A stretch of 64,000 nt of DNA from Sepiola atlantica (GCA_963556195.1 OY744533.1:48600249-48664248), one strand, 5' to 3'. Positions 29,052 to 40,443 are shown, numbered from the stretch's first letter. Numbers and translations are program-made. The notes: a model not told the origin generated them from the sequence alone.

Positions 29052-31814
29052 ATGATGGAAGCCACCCGGGCTTCACAAACCGGAGTTGTCACCTGGGCTG
29101 ACAACAACCAGGGTGTGACCGCCGAGGGTACCCTTTTGGACCTCGTCAGTCGTACTCCCGAGTATGACCTGATGGTGGCAGTGAAGGGGGGTTGCACACC
29201 CGAGTGCACCCCAGTTGAGACGGAGAGGGGTTGCACACCCGTGTGCGCCCAAGTTGTGGAGGGGACTGTCGCACCGAGCGACAATCCAGTTGCAGAGGGG
29301 ACTGTCGCACCGAGCGGCAATCCAGTCTTGGCGGGGATCACACCCGAGTCCGCCCAAGTTGTGGAGGGGACTGTCGCACCGAGCGACAATCCAGTTGCAG
29401 AGGGGACTGTCGCACCGAGCGATAATCCAGTTGTGGCGAGGACTGCCGCACCTAGCGGCAATCCAGTCTTGGCGGGGAGCACACCCGAGTGCGCCCAGAG
29501 TATGTTGGAGAGGGCCGATCCGAGCGGCACTCTGGTTGAGTTGGGGGAGAGCACACCCGAGTGCTTTCCAGGATCTATATGGGATATGCCCATGTCGGGG
29601 TTAGCACACCCGAGTGCGCCAAAGTTCGTGCAGTTGCAAGGGTTGCCGCAGCAGCCAGTAGCTCATGTGAGCTTAGTTTCGGGGATTTTAACCATCCCGT
29701 CGGCACTAGTCTCCCGAGAAATATCCCTTTTGATTTCGAGAGACGCAATCGTAGAGGCAATAAGGCGCAGGCTCTTAAAAAAGCCAGTCCCTAGATTTAG
29801 AGATAGCCCCAAAATTATATAGGCCAGGGTTGTTTCTTGGGTGCTCCTCAGGGGATTCGTCTTCAGAAGAAGACAGTCAAGTAACAGGAAAAGCAAGAAA
29901 GGGGACCTTAAAAGCACCACCGGATGCGTGGCCTGCTCTGAGTAGCTCCAGTTCTCAGATCCCAGCAGGACAGAAGACCTCAACCATAAATGCTCCTCAG
30001 GTCCAAAGGAAAATAACAAAATGGATGCCCCAGAACCAGAGCATTATAAAGAACTCTTCAGGGACAAATATAAAGACCTTACGGAGGGAAATAAAATCAA
30101 ACTCATCCCTGGTACCATGGAGAGTGTCAGAGCTAGAATAGTGACTCTGGTGACCACAGACATCAAGTTAAAGGAGCTCACTGGGGTCCCTAAAGATCGA
30201 ATGTATCAGATGCTGGGGGACTTAAATATACCAGCCACATATATCCTGAAAAATCATATGCAGCGTGTGATATTCTGCTCCCTACCCCGGAACAGGCAGA
30301 GAAAGTATCAAGAAATGATATCTTGTGGAAAGGGCTGAGGATCAAAACTGAGTACCTGGAGAGAATGCGGACGACTGTTAAGATACTTGGCGTCCCATTT
30401 TGCATTGCGCAGATCATCTGGGTGCCATTATGTCTAAATATGGAGATGTAGAGGCGGTTCTTCCAGTCCGTGGCCCCGAAATATTCTCACGGGGGAATAT
30501 ATCTTTAAAATGAGGCTGAATTACGCCAGTTTCCTTGCGATACCAGCGCAACTCCGATGTGAAGCGTGGACAATGTTGCTAATCGTCGAGGGGAGGAAAC
30601 CACATTGCTGGCGATGCCTGACGCTGGGGCATATGGCGAAAGATTGCCCCAAAAGGATCGCAGCGAAATCCTCAGCGTCTGGGCCTTCAACATCCAAAAC
30701 AGTGCCAGCAAAAATCAAAGTGGCAACTAAAGTAGAAGTTGTAGCCACAACTAAAGTGCCGACTTCAACGGAAGGAACAACGGATGAAAACCCCACGCCA
30801 ACATCTGAGGAAACAATTAAGGAGGCTCCCTCGGGTTGGAACAAAGTGGTTTCTAAAGAGAGTGATAGGGCCAAAGTTAGTCATAACCTAGTCCAACCCG
30901 AAATGACGCCAACACCGGCAGTCAAGAGAAAACATTCGGAGCACTCTTCAGAATCGGAGGAAGACCAAATAGAGGAGGAGAGAATGGCAGTGGAAAGTGT
31001 CGAGGAGCCTAAAAAGGACCCGAAAGCGAAAAAGAAAAAAGAGGCCCTAAATGAGGAAGAGAAAGAAAAGATGGAAGAAAGCTCAGTAGATCCTGACACT
31101 AGGAATGCCCAACCTGCAACTCCCCAACCTCCAACACCCACAGTATTGGTTGAGGAGAGTACCCCTCCCCTTTCTAACAACCCTTGTGAGGGAGCATCTC
31201 CAGAAAAGGAGAAAATTGCGGAGAAACCTGTGGCAGAAGCAGCTCCAGAGAAGCCGGTAGAAGTCAACGAGGAAGTGAAACCCACAACTTCTACTCAGCC
31301 GGTCATCAGACGGGAAAGAACAAAGAAATTCCCTTTCTTGCCCAGGGAAAAAATTTGTATAGCCGATGCCTCCCAGGTTCAGTCGGACTTGAACGTGAGA
31401 CAGAGGAGATATTTGAAGCAAAATGAAGCGGTTACCCATGTTGATGGGAAACAAGTTCAAAATCCCCTGAACTTTCAGGATGCACCCAAAATTACCACTT
31501 TCCTAAGGCAGGACAAGGGCAGTAGAGCAAGGGCCCTTTGAAGGATGGTAGAGGAGGGACAGGTGGCATTTCCGGGATTTAATCTTATAGATGAGGAGCA
31601 CCCGGCGTTAAAAAAACTGGCTTCAAAATGTCCGGGGAGGGTCCCCATTTATGTTCATCCCTCATTTTTTCGGGCCTTGAAGCTAACCTTTCCCTTGGAC
31701 GTGGGAGGTCTGGCTCGTGACGGACGGATTTCGTCCGAACTGCTGACCGGCAATCTTGGTCAGGCCTTTGGCGTCCTCACTCCCGAGGACTTTAGGCCCA
31801 TTTGCGACATCTAA
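29052..31814 (+). pseudogene. ORF1 gag-like protein of the Tx1-type LINE
   Basis: The N-terminal 29,052-29,822 frame (256 codons) contains a 12-residue repeat (EGTVAPSDNPVA-like). After frame changes near 29.8 and 30.3 kb come PEPEHYKELFRDKYK, then MSKYGDVEAVLPVRGPE (about 30,430-30,480) and FLAIPAQL with VEGRKPHCWRCLTLGHMAKD (about 30,585-30,645). The last contains one CCHC zinc knuckle (C-x2-C-x4-H-x4-C). This order of RRM-like fold and zinc knuckle is that of Tx1/L1-type ORF1 proteins, which bind element RNA. A Lys/Glu/Pro-rich tail follows to 31,541, where an in-frame TGA interrupts it. The same frame continues at 31,545 and ends TAA at 31,814, 10 bp before the ORF2 ATG. Confidence 0.8.
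29255..29485 (+). repeat. 36-bp coding minisatellite in ORF1
   Basis: GAGGGGACTGTCGCACCGAG followed by CGACAATCCAGTTG is repeated about six times with variants CGGCAAT and CGATAAT. The 36-bp unit keeps the frame and gives a 12-residue repeat. The phase is kept, which suggests expansion while the element was still coding. Confidence 0.88.
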
Positions 31815-31823
31815 TAAATGATA

Positions 31824-32785
31824 ATGGCTTTAAACCTGGCCACATTGAATGTGAGGGGCATGAGATCTCGAAGCAAGGCTGTTCGCGTGCTGAGGGATCT
31901 CGTGGCCTTAAGGTAGATATAGCTGCGATCGAGGAGACCCACTTCGTTTCGTATGGGGATTGTGATGTGCTGACTGACGACTACGACGTCATCTCAGCAT
32001 ATGGCAATGTCCGTAGTTGTGGTGTCTCTTTGCTAGTGAGACGCACACTGTCTGCGACAGTGAGCGTTGTTCATACGGGTGCGGTAGGTCGGCTGGTCGT
32101 AGTCGATGTTGCCGTTGAAAACAGTAAGTTTCGGATCATTGCGGTTTATGCGCTCAACATTGCTGGTGAGAGGGTCTCCTTTTATCGACGGTTGGAAACG
32201 TTTCTCGGGGGTCCGGAGCGAGTAGTTTTAATGGGGGATTGGAACGCCGTCCTTGACCCCAAGATAGATAAGGTCGGGGGGAATAGAGGGTCGGGGTGGT
32301 GTGAAAGCAGTCTGTCTGACCTGATGGCCTCATGCGATCTTGTCGACAGGTTTCGCGTTGATCACCCAGGGCGGGAGATGTGGACGTGGCATACTAGCGC
32401 GCCCTTCTGTCCGAGTACTTACTTGGACAGAATGTTAGTTAGAAGAGGCGACATAGATTTTATATCTTGTCCCACGTTCACTTGGTTAGGTCATTCGGAC
32501 CATAAATTGGTTATGGCCCGTTTGAGTGATAGGCCTAGGTTAGCTGGGTACTGGAAGTTGAATACCTCCTTACTGGAGATACCCGACTTCCGGGACAAGC
32601 TAACGTTACTACTTCAGCGGGGTTTAGTGGGGGCGGTTATCGGGAGTAGTTGGTGGGTTAACACTAAGGCTCATGTTAGACGCTTTTGTGTCCGTTACAG
32701 CCAGCGCCTCGCTCGAGATAGGGCTAGGACGCAAAAGCATGTAGAGGATAAGATGACCCGGGTGGTGGCTGGGGGGATCCCCTAG
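31824..32785 (+). pseudogene. ORF2 endonuclease domain (APE-like)
   Basis: The ATG at 31,824 starts MALNLATLNVRGMRSRSKAV and shifts frame at about 31,910. The domain continues as VDIAAIEETHFVSYGDCDVL, then RIIAVYALN, VLMGDWNAVLDPKIDKVGGN, STYLDRMLVRRG and FTWLGHSDHKLVMARL. The Glu of EETH, the Asp/Asn of GDWN, YLDRM and the Asp-His of SDH are all present, so the active-site residues of the exonuclease-endonuclease-phosphatase family are intact apart from the shift. In LINEs this nuclease nicks target DNA to prime reverse transcription. The frame ends at 32,785. The RT part resumes in another frame within about 30 bp. Confidence 0.9.
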
Positions 32786-32817
32786 AGATAGCTTTAATTA
32801 AGGGGGACCTCAATCGC

Positions 32818-34315
32818 TTGGCTAGCGAGCGATATGAAGGTCAAGTAGTTCGCGTTAGGTTAAAGAAAGTCTCTAACGAAGCTGTGAACGTTGACGCTGT
32901 TGAGCGTAAGGCTGCTTTACGTCGTGGCTCGGATGGGTACATTCGGAAGGTGAATAACCTGGAAGGACATACCCTGGTATCGACTCGTGAGATTTGCGAG
33001 GGGTTCCGCGAGCATTTGGAGGATAGCTTCACCCAACTACCCAGACTCCGCGGCCAGGAGTTTGACAGCTATTTGGCTGACTCGCCCCGCCTAGAGGCGG
33101 CCCGAGCAGCTAGCTGTGATGGGGACGTTACAGAGGGTGAGATCATTACTGCGTTGAAGCAGGTCGGCTTGAACAAATCTCCAGGACTCGATGGTCTGCC
33201 ATACGAAGTTTACTTGAGGCTGTCGCCCATGTTTGTTCCTCTTCTGAAGGATGTGTTTAACCACTCGTTTGCTCAGGGCTCGATCGCTGGGCAGTTTACC
33301 AAAGGAGTGGTCACATTGTTGAAGAAGGGGGTCCAACGTGGAGTGGGAGATATCGATAGTTATAGGCCCATAACTCTGCTAAACACAGAGTTAAAGATTT
33401 TGGCCCGTGTTCTTGCGAATCGTTTGCAGATTGTTATCGCTGACTTGATCGAGCCTGAGCAGAACTATGCTGTGAAGGGGAGGTCAATTCAAAACAATTT
33501 GCATCTGGTTCGCACGATCCTAGAGGGTATAGAAGACAACACTGAAGCCGCGCTGATCAATTTAGATCAGTCCAAGGCTTTCGATAGGGTCGACCATGGT
33601 TTCTTGGAATCTGTTCTAGAGGCTGCCGGTTTTAATCCGGACTTCCGCAAGTGGGTCTCTATTCTGTATCGTCTGCCGACGGTAGCGGTGCAGGTAAACG
33701 GTAGGCTTTCGGAGCCGTTCGTGGTTTCTCGTTCGGTGCGTCACGGTTGTCCGCTGTCGCCCCTGCTTTATGTCCTGGCGTTGGAGCCCTTCCTTCGCAA
33801 ATTAAGGGACGGGGCGGCTACACCAGTCCTGCGCGGAATCGCTATCCCTCCTCACTATGCGCGAGTCAGGGTTTCCGCGTATGCCGATGATGTCACCGTT
33901 TTTGTGTCCAGCCGTGAAGACATAGAAGCGGTGACTAAGGCGCTCGCTTGGTACGAAGAAGTAACAGGGGGCATTGTCAACCGCAGCAAGTCCAACGGCC
34001 TGCGGTTGGCTGCCTGGAGCGGAGAGACCGCACTCCCATGTGATTTCAGCTGATTCGGACCGGGTCTCCAGTTGGAAAAGAATTGGTCGGAAGTACAGGC
34101 AAAGATCGAATCGTCTGTGAGGGCTTGGATTCGAAGGAAACTTTCCTTGAAAGGGAGAGCGGAGGCGTGCGCCACTTACGTCTTTCCTCTCATCCTTTAC
34201 CGGCTGTCTGTACTCCCTCTGCCTGCGGACCGCCTTCTTGCTTTCACGCGCTTGCTCTTTTCACTTCTGTGGAAGGGGCGGAAAGCATACGTCCGCAGAC
34301 AGGTCTGTACGCAAC
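32818..34315 (+). pseudogene. ORF2 reverse transcriptase domain, Tx1/L1-type
   Basis: Frame 32,818-34,053 carries the RT motifs in order: NKSPGLDGLPYEVY, SYRPITLLNTELKILARVLA, GRSIQNNLHLVRTI, INLDQSKAFDRVDHGF, RHGCPLSPLLYVLALEPFL and SAYADDVTVFVSS (about 33,870-33,910). The catalytic YADD and the Asp of NLDQSKAFD are intact. A frameshift near 34,050 moves the continuation to 34,072-34,315 with AWIRRKLSLKGRAEACATYV and LLFSLLWKGRKAYVRRQV, the post-thumb region. The protein then ends abruptly where similarity stops. It would copy element RNA at the nicked target. Part of the C-terminal region is missing. Confidence 0.9.
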
Positions 34316-35046
34316 GCATTTCTTTTCGGCCATTTAAGGCCACAACAAATATACAGCAGCTAAATAATACAACTGTAGAATCTTTACGGGTCCCGCGAGT
34401 TTTTAAATAATATAACTTCTGTTTAATCAAAAACTTAATAACTAATGAAAATTCGCTCGCACGGCCATGCGTGTGTCTTTTTCGTAATTACGCAGCGGTT
34501 TTTTCAAGAAAGACATAACAAGTATATACGTAGATACACATACATTTTGTATACATTAAAATTTGTTCATTTTTTTTTTTTTTACTTTATTTCTAACTAC
34601 GTATATATTTTCATCATGGCGGCGAAGGGACACGGAAAGTTTCATTGTTATTAATGCGTGTTGTGTCTTCGAGTAGAGGCATCAAAGGTCAGCCAATAAG
34701 ATATTTCTGAAGACGGTAATTATACCTTGTTCTGACCTTTGCAGAACTGTCCCTTGTTAATGTTGATGACAACTTTCTTAATGGCAGCCAGGTCCCGTTT
34801 TTAAAGATGGCCGAGAAGAGGATATGTTGACGATGAGAGATTAACTGAGGCAAAACAACAGTACCCCACCGCTACACTCGTAGGGTGTAAACAAACGTAC
34901 CAGAATACTCGACTGACTAAACACCCATGAAACAGCAACCACTAAATGGCCGCCTCCGTTCACCTCGTGAAATTGCCACCATACTGCAGTGACGATTTTA
35001 CGAGGATATAACACCCAGAATTATAGCTACACCCTGAGGTTACTCC
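34316..35046. other. AT-rich DNA after the LINE deletion point
   Basis: No LINE 3' untranslated sequence, A-tail or other element is recognised here. TTTCTGAAGACGG near 34,710 is short and not diagnostic. Confidence 0.45.
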
Positions 35047-35049
35047 CCC

Positions 35050-35127
35050 CCACACACACACACACACACACTCACTCACACACACACTCACACACACTCA
35101 CACACACACACACTCACACATACACAC
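35050..35127. repeat. (CA)n microsatellite with CTCA interruptions
   Basis: CA dinucleotides interrupted by ACTCAC at regular intervals. Confidence 0.95.
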
Positions 35128-35439
35128 TTTTATACTCTTTAATGAAATAGAATCTTATCCAAAATAGAAATTAATATATTGTTCGACCTGGATACTTTTC
35201 GCTATGGTTGGTGAGATTTGAAAAATCCAGCTCTCTGGTCGATGTGGTTTTTCCATTGGGATATGAGGCTAGCTTCTATAAGCCGGGTCAGCCACATATA
35301 ATATCGACCAGAGACCTGTTTTTTTTTTATCTCACCGTCCATAGAGAAAAATATCCTGGCCGAACAAGATATTAATTTCGATGTTTCTTTTACTACTGAT
35401 TCACAACTTATAAAAGTCAAGATTCACGCGAGAATAAAT

Positions 35440-35740
35440 TTAATGATTGTCAGTTGAAACGATGAAGAACAATTAATTGTATGAACTAAGTTTAATTACT
35501 TATGGAGCGAGTTATGATAAATATTTGTTGACATTGGAGTTGAAGACGACTCTTCTGTAATCTACAGGAATTCATTCCCGCGCGAATGTCTGCCACAAAC
35601 GGAAAGCCCTTGTAAAGAATCACAAATCCATGGAAATTTTTCCTGAAGTTAACCACATGGAGAAAGAAAGGGAAGTTTTTTCCGTTGTGCTAAAAATACG
35701 AGTTCTTGCTGTGAATGTCTTTTGAGGTAAGACTTCATTT
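35440..35740 (-). pseudogene. LINE C-terminal/3' fragment (family with KTFTARTR tail)
   Basis: TTACTTATGGAGCGAGTTATG, TTGTTGACATTGGAGTTGAA and CGAGTTCTTGCTGTGAATGT occur in this order, as in the minus-strand tails at 48,950-49,260, 49,300-49,925 and 50,660-51,250, and at 20,080-20,260. Read on the minus strand they encode the DIHSKNS/FTARTR region after RT. Confidence 0.7.
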
Positions 35741-36339
35741 ATTTAAATTCACATTTAAAGTCCGTTTATAGTCTTGAATGTAGGGGTGTAGTTAGTCTAA
35801 TCATTTTCGATTTTAGAAGCAAAAACTATGCTATAACAATAATCCATCCGTTATTTCATTACACAAAAGCAATATCAAGAATTAGGTCTTCATTTTAATG
35901 TAAAAAGTATTCAAAATTATATGTTTATATTGTCACCCAAAGTTGAGGATCCTGGCGTTTAATGCAATCATGGCGTATTCAAATTGCATCACTTTTCTAA
36001 CATCCTAGTACCTGAAATAGTCGTCCACAAAAAAAAGCTTATTTGGCGAAATAATCGGCAGCCATTAATTCAAAGCTCAGGGTCCAATCATGCCGAAGTC
36101 AGGCTTGTCTACGCCCACTTGCGATGCATGATGTCACGCGAATTCTTTTCATTGCTGGCGACCGAGGTTTATTCTTAGTACCTTCCTCGATACAGTATAA
36201 TAATATAAAATGGTTGTCACGTGCGTTCCAAGTAAACCGCTCCCACATACAAGCAAACACACACACATACTTTCCAATAATGGCTCCAAGTGTCCTCTCA
36301 TATGTTTTGCAGCCTTGTGTTCCTATTCACTTGCCTCCG

Positions 36340-36530
36340 CACGAGTGCAGAGTTAAGCACAAGATCGGTTTTTCATTTGGAGAAGAACCAGCTTACCACG
36401 AAAAGGCATTCTAAATTGGAACAAAAATAAAATTTGCCTCAGTCTAAAAGGATTTCTCCTTTATTGACTGACGACACAAAAGATGAAGTGTAATATCAGA
36501 ACAGATACTACATTTTGCTCCTATCCCAAA
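36340..36530 (+). repeat. dispersed repeat family U, copy 2
   Basis: It matches 15,461-15,645: CACAAGATCGGTTTTTC, TTGCCTCAGTCTAAAAGGAT and GAAGTGTAATATCAGAACAG. GAACAGATACTACATTTTG at about 36,501 is antisense to U2 nucleotides about 30-46. Sense-like and antisense-like U2 pieces lie back to back, forming a short inverted repeat. Confidence 0.7.
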
Positions 36531-36544
36531 GACCATGGAACTCA

Positions 36545-37150
36545 GCCTTGTGTTGAATATTACTTGGCAGTGTTGGATCGGTATATTAAGCGTTACCTCC
36601 CTTGAACCTGATTGTAGATTTATCCCTTGAATGATACATGCAATAAGAGAATGAACACTTCAATTTTGAATTACAAAAAAGACTTTCACAACGCATGTGT
36701 GAGATTCGAAATGAATGCTTATCCTTTTCTTAGCTGTGAGCTCGGGTAGGGTGGCTGTGTTCCACCTCAGCTCTACGTTTTTACATAGTTTCTGTACCGA
36801 TGACGTCATGTCGCGAGATCTCGCTTCATGTCAGTTTATACGGGACTCACATACAACTAGCTATTTCAGCATGGCCACTTTCTACTGGTCTTATAATTCT
36901 TTATCAAAATAGTTCTCAGATAATACAAAGTAAATCTTATTTAATTCACATATCCCGTGCATTCTCTATAATTTGTTTGACCTGGCAATCCATGTTTATT
37001 TCGAGTGTGCAGGGACTTTTAACGTGAACTTTTCGTTAGTAACTACGTTTGTAACTTTCGCCCGCTTTTTATGTGTCATATTTTATTATGTCCCTCTTAC
37101 ATTTGTTTTTGGCGAACCTTCTCTGTGAGAAATAAATATATGTATATGTA
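36545..37150 (+). repeat. dispersed repeat family D, copy 1
   Basis: It is homologous in the same orientation to 44,555-45,080. Shared landmarks are ATAATACAAAGTAA (with one base change), GTGCATTCTCTATAATT-like sequence, TCCATGTTTATTTCGA, GGGACTTTTAA, ATTATGTCCCT and TCTGTGAGAAATA. No frame is conserved. Length of about 550-600 bp and lack of TIRs leave the class open. Confidence 0.8.
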
Positions 37151-37479
37151 TGCGAATTCAACCATTTCTTTATTATTACTGTTTCTTGATCATTGTCTTT
37201 TTCCCCTTTATATTCCAATCTTGTGTTTTTTTAAATAATACAACATATCCAATATGGAGGTGTGTGTGGAAACCCACACGTGCGCAACTATAAATATCGT
37301 TGAAATTGGAATATCAAATATTCTACTTTTATTGTAACAATATTCTTTTAAACGTTGAGTGTAGATATAATTTGCTAGGTGCAGAGGATTGTTAGGTATC
37401 AAATAAAAAATATTTAATAAAAATAATCCCTGGCAAGGTCGAGTAGAAACAGTTAGTCAATAATAAATTATATTTTTTT

Positions 37480-38060
37480 ATGGAAATCGCTCCAGACAAA
37501 GCATGAGGCCACTTGATGTAACGAGCTAAAAAGAACAAAATATGAGTGTTGCAAAGACAGGAGATTCCTATTGACCTTAGTCTTGAAAATACAAAAGTAA
37601 TAGGAAAACAGTCAGCAGGGAGAGATTTCTACAAGCTTTCAGTTCTTGGAAAATAAGTTACTGCAATAGGAAGCAAATTGGTGAAGACCAACGAGTCAAA
37701 TGAGCTGGAACAAAGGAAGCATTGAATAAATTAAACAATTCTGCAGAACACATGTCATAATAGTACTTAAAGAAGAGACTGAGACTAGCAACACGACGTC
37801 TATGAGAGAGGGGGTGCAGAGAAGAAGAAAGGTTAGGGACCTTGTCAAGAACCCTCAAATGGTACGGATAATCATCAGCCCAAATATGACAAAAGTACTC
37901 CATACCAGGTATGATAGTAGATTTGCAGAGATAAAGAATGAACTCAGGTGTGAGAAAGTGTCTAAAGCGATAGAGAGAACCGACTTTACGAGAAGTACCA
38001 AATGTTACTTGTGAAATCAGTTGATGCAGTTCCCAGGCGAATTCAGAAGCTGGTGGCAAC
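37480..38060 (-). pseudogene. LINE C-terminal and 3' end, copy 1
   Basis: The minus frame holds TSRKVGSLYRFRHFL, LYLCKSTIIPGMEYFCHIWA, SHRRRVASLSLFFKYYYDM and FVPAHLTRWSS, the CR1/Jockey-type C-terminal region. The frame is then lost, but nucleotide similarity to 63,840-63,910 continues through CACTTGATGTAACGAGCTAA to the element end near 37,480 (a T-run on this strand, i.e. an A-run in the element). It is 5'-truncated as usual for LINEs. Confidence 0.85.
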
Positions 38061-38415
38061 TGCTGACCCCCATATTTAATTCTAAATAAAACCCTATGCT
38101 TTTCACTTTCTTATCATATACATTTCTTGTAAGAATTATATTCCAGTAATAAGCTACGAGCACTTCATAATAGGGAGTTACTTTCCAGTCACCCTGTATA
38201 TTCTTTTACTCTTCTTTTTCATCTCTTTCATCTGGAAGTTTTATGATTTTTAAAGAGATACGGTCGTTCACAGATTGAAGAGTCGCTTATTAGCAGTCAT
38301 GCGTGAATTAGAAGATCTATGATCAACTTCCTGTAACCGTCTGTCTCACACACATACTCACATACAACCCCTGCTTAACGGTTGTTAACTTGGGATTAAT
38401 CTTAAAATGTAAGGT

Positions 38416-38450
38416 CACACACACACACACATACACATACACACACACTA
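38416..38450. repeat. (CA)n microsatellite
   Basis: CA run with two TACA interruptions. Confidence 0.93.
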
Positions 38451-38804
38451 GGAGTGTTTACAAATACATTACGAATGAAGCCCCGGACATCCATAAACAT
38501 AAAAGAAAATGTTTTATCTATATACTGAAAAGGTTCTGGTGTTTTTCAATGTATCTGTTCATATGCTAATAGAAAAATTTCATTGGTTGACAAAACAAGG
38601 AATAGGCAGGTACACATTAGTAAGGTAGTAGTTTTCACGATGTTAATACATTAGTTAGAATACTATAAGGATTGTTAACTAGATACGTGTTTTATAAATT
38701 AAAAAAAAATAACATAACATCTTATCTTAGAAAAGATTACATAAATATGTTTAATCTAAGTTATCATTTTTTATAATCTGCAAAAAAAGTAGACATAAAA
38801 TGTT

Positions 38805-39930
38805 TTCGGTTACTTTCTCTCTAATGCAATATCAAGTAGCGTATTTTTTCACAAAATTTTTCAAATATTTTTCTTCATATTAGCTATAAAACGTTAGAAA
38901 CTAGGTAAAGATGGAAATTGACGTACACGGGTACTGTACTAACCAGTCCAAGGGATTTTATTTCAATAGATAAAAGTGGGTATTTTTTATTAAAAAATCA
39001 TTTTTAATGTTTTTACCAATAAAAATAATACGTAAATGCATTGGTCTTAGTTACTTACTCTCTGATGTAAATACTAAATAGAATATTTTTTATTAAAAAA
39101 ATCGTTTTTAATGTTTTTACCAATAAAAATAATACGTAAATACATTGGTCTTAGTTACTTACTCTCTGATGTAAATACTAAATAGCATATTTTTTATTTC
39201 AAAAAAATCATTTTTAATGTTTTTACCAATAAAAATAATACGTAAATACATTGGTCTTAGTTACTTACTCTCTGATGTAAATACTAAATAGCATATTTTT
39301 TTATTTCAAAAAAATCATTTTTAATGTTTTTACCAATAAAAATAATACGTAAATACATTGGTGTTAGTTACTTACTCTCTGATGTAAATACTAAATAGCA
39401 TATTTTTTATTTTAAAAAAATCATTTTTAATGTTTTTACCAATAAAAATAATACGTAAATACATTGGTCTTAGTTACTTACTCTCTGATGTAAATACTAA
39501 ATAGCATATTTTTTATTTCAAAAAAATCATTTTTAATGTTTTTACCAATAAAAATAATACGTAAATACATTGGTCTTAGTTACTTACTCTCTGATGTAAA
39601 TACTAAATAGCATATTTTTTTATTTAAAAAAAATCATTTTTAATGTTTTTACCAATAAAAATAATACGTAAATACATTGGTCTTAGTTACTTACTCTCTG
39701 ATGTAAATACTAAATAGCATATTTTTTATTTTAAAAAAATCATTTTTAATGTTTTTACCAATAAAAATAATACGTAAATACATTGGTGTTAGTTACTTAC
39801 TCTCTGATGTAAATACTAAATAGCATATTTTTTATACGAAATTTCACAAATGTTTTCTTCGTGTTAACAATAAAGCGATAGAATCTAAATAGAGAAGGAA
39901 ATTGACATACCCAGGTACTGTACGAACACC
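38805..39930 (+). repeat. about eight 104-bp tandem units between 145-bp direct repeats
   Basis: The unit contains TTTTTAATGTTTTTACCAAT, AATAATACGTAAATACATTG and ACTTACTCTCTGATGTAAAT, then ACTAAATAGCATATTTTTTA. Copies run from about 38,981 to 39,836 and are over 95% alike by eye. The flanks at 38,805-38,945 and 39,787-39,930 are themselves related direct repeats (AGGAAATTGACATACCCAGG-like, TACTGTACGAAC). So a longer ancestral duplication was followed by amplification of its junction. Confidence 0.93.
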
Positions 39931-40231
39931 GCTCAAGAAGTCGGTACAAACTAGTTTTTATTTTAAAATTCAAAGCAGTAGTTCTATGCATATGTGCGAG
40001 TGTTATAGATTATATGTCCAGAGCACGTGAGTGTATTTGAGGACATACGTTATTTTTATTATAGTAAGAATATTATTTGACTTTAAATTTTCTATATTTT
40101 AGAATTATCTTGATAACTGCATAACAAATGAAGATGCAAACAGTTATAAAGGTTGTGTATAGCAATTTAGAAATAGATCCATTTTTTAAGTCGTTTGATC
40201 TTTTGTTTACAATGTTCGCAAAGAGTTAAAT

Positions 40232-40443
40232 GTTTAAGACGGAGAGATATCACCATTATAAAAACGTAAGAAACATTCTAGACACGCTGGTAGCATTAGA
40301 ACATGTCGATACATCATGGATCTTCCAGGATTACCACCAAAGGTGTGCTGGACTTGCTGAATAAACTCAGCTGTTCTAATGCTACCAGCGTGTCTAGAAT
40401 GTTTCTCGCGTTTTTATAATGGTGATACCTCTCCGTCTTAAAC
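40232..40443. repeat. 72-bp inverted repeat within a mariner-type transposase remnant
   Basis: The left arm 40,232-40,303 (GTTTAAGACGGAGAGATATC...TAGCATTAGAACA) and the right arm 40,372-40,443 are reverse complements with a few mismatches, around a 68-nt spacer. The sequence of the arm belongs to the N-terminal part of a transposase gene, so a coding piece has been duplicated in inverted orientation. Confidence 0.88.

Larger units (their letters stand above)
28729..34315 (+). mobile_element. Tx1/L1-type non-LTR retrotransposon, 5'-complete, 3'-deleted
   Basis: The order is a GC-rich 5' untranslated region (about 28,729-29,050), a gag-like ORF1 (29,052-31,814) and ORF2 with endonuclease then RT (31,824 on). 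GC content is clearly higher than in the flanks. U2-like sequence lies directly upstream. The coding match stops at about 34,310 in the region after the RT thumb. AT-rich unrelated DNA follows with no 3' UTR or A-tail. Several single frameshifts and stops are present, so the copy is dead but fairly young. Confidence 0.88.

Noticed and set aside
29215..29604. Alternative frame of 129 codons in the LINE ORF1 minisatellite
   Set aside because: Shadow of the 36-bp repeat. The frame from 29,052 has the better gag-like context.
35202..35420. 72-codon minus frame near the LINE tail
   Set aside because: Does not match LINE C-terminal motifs and has no support elsewhere.
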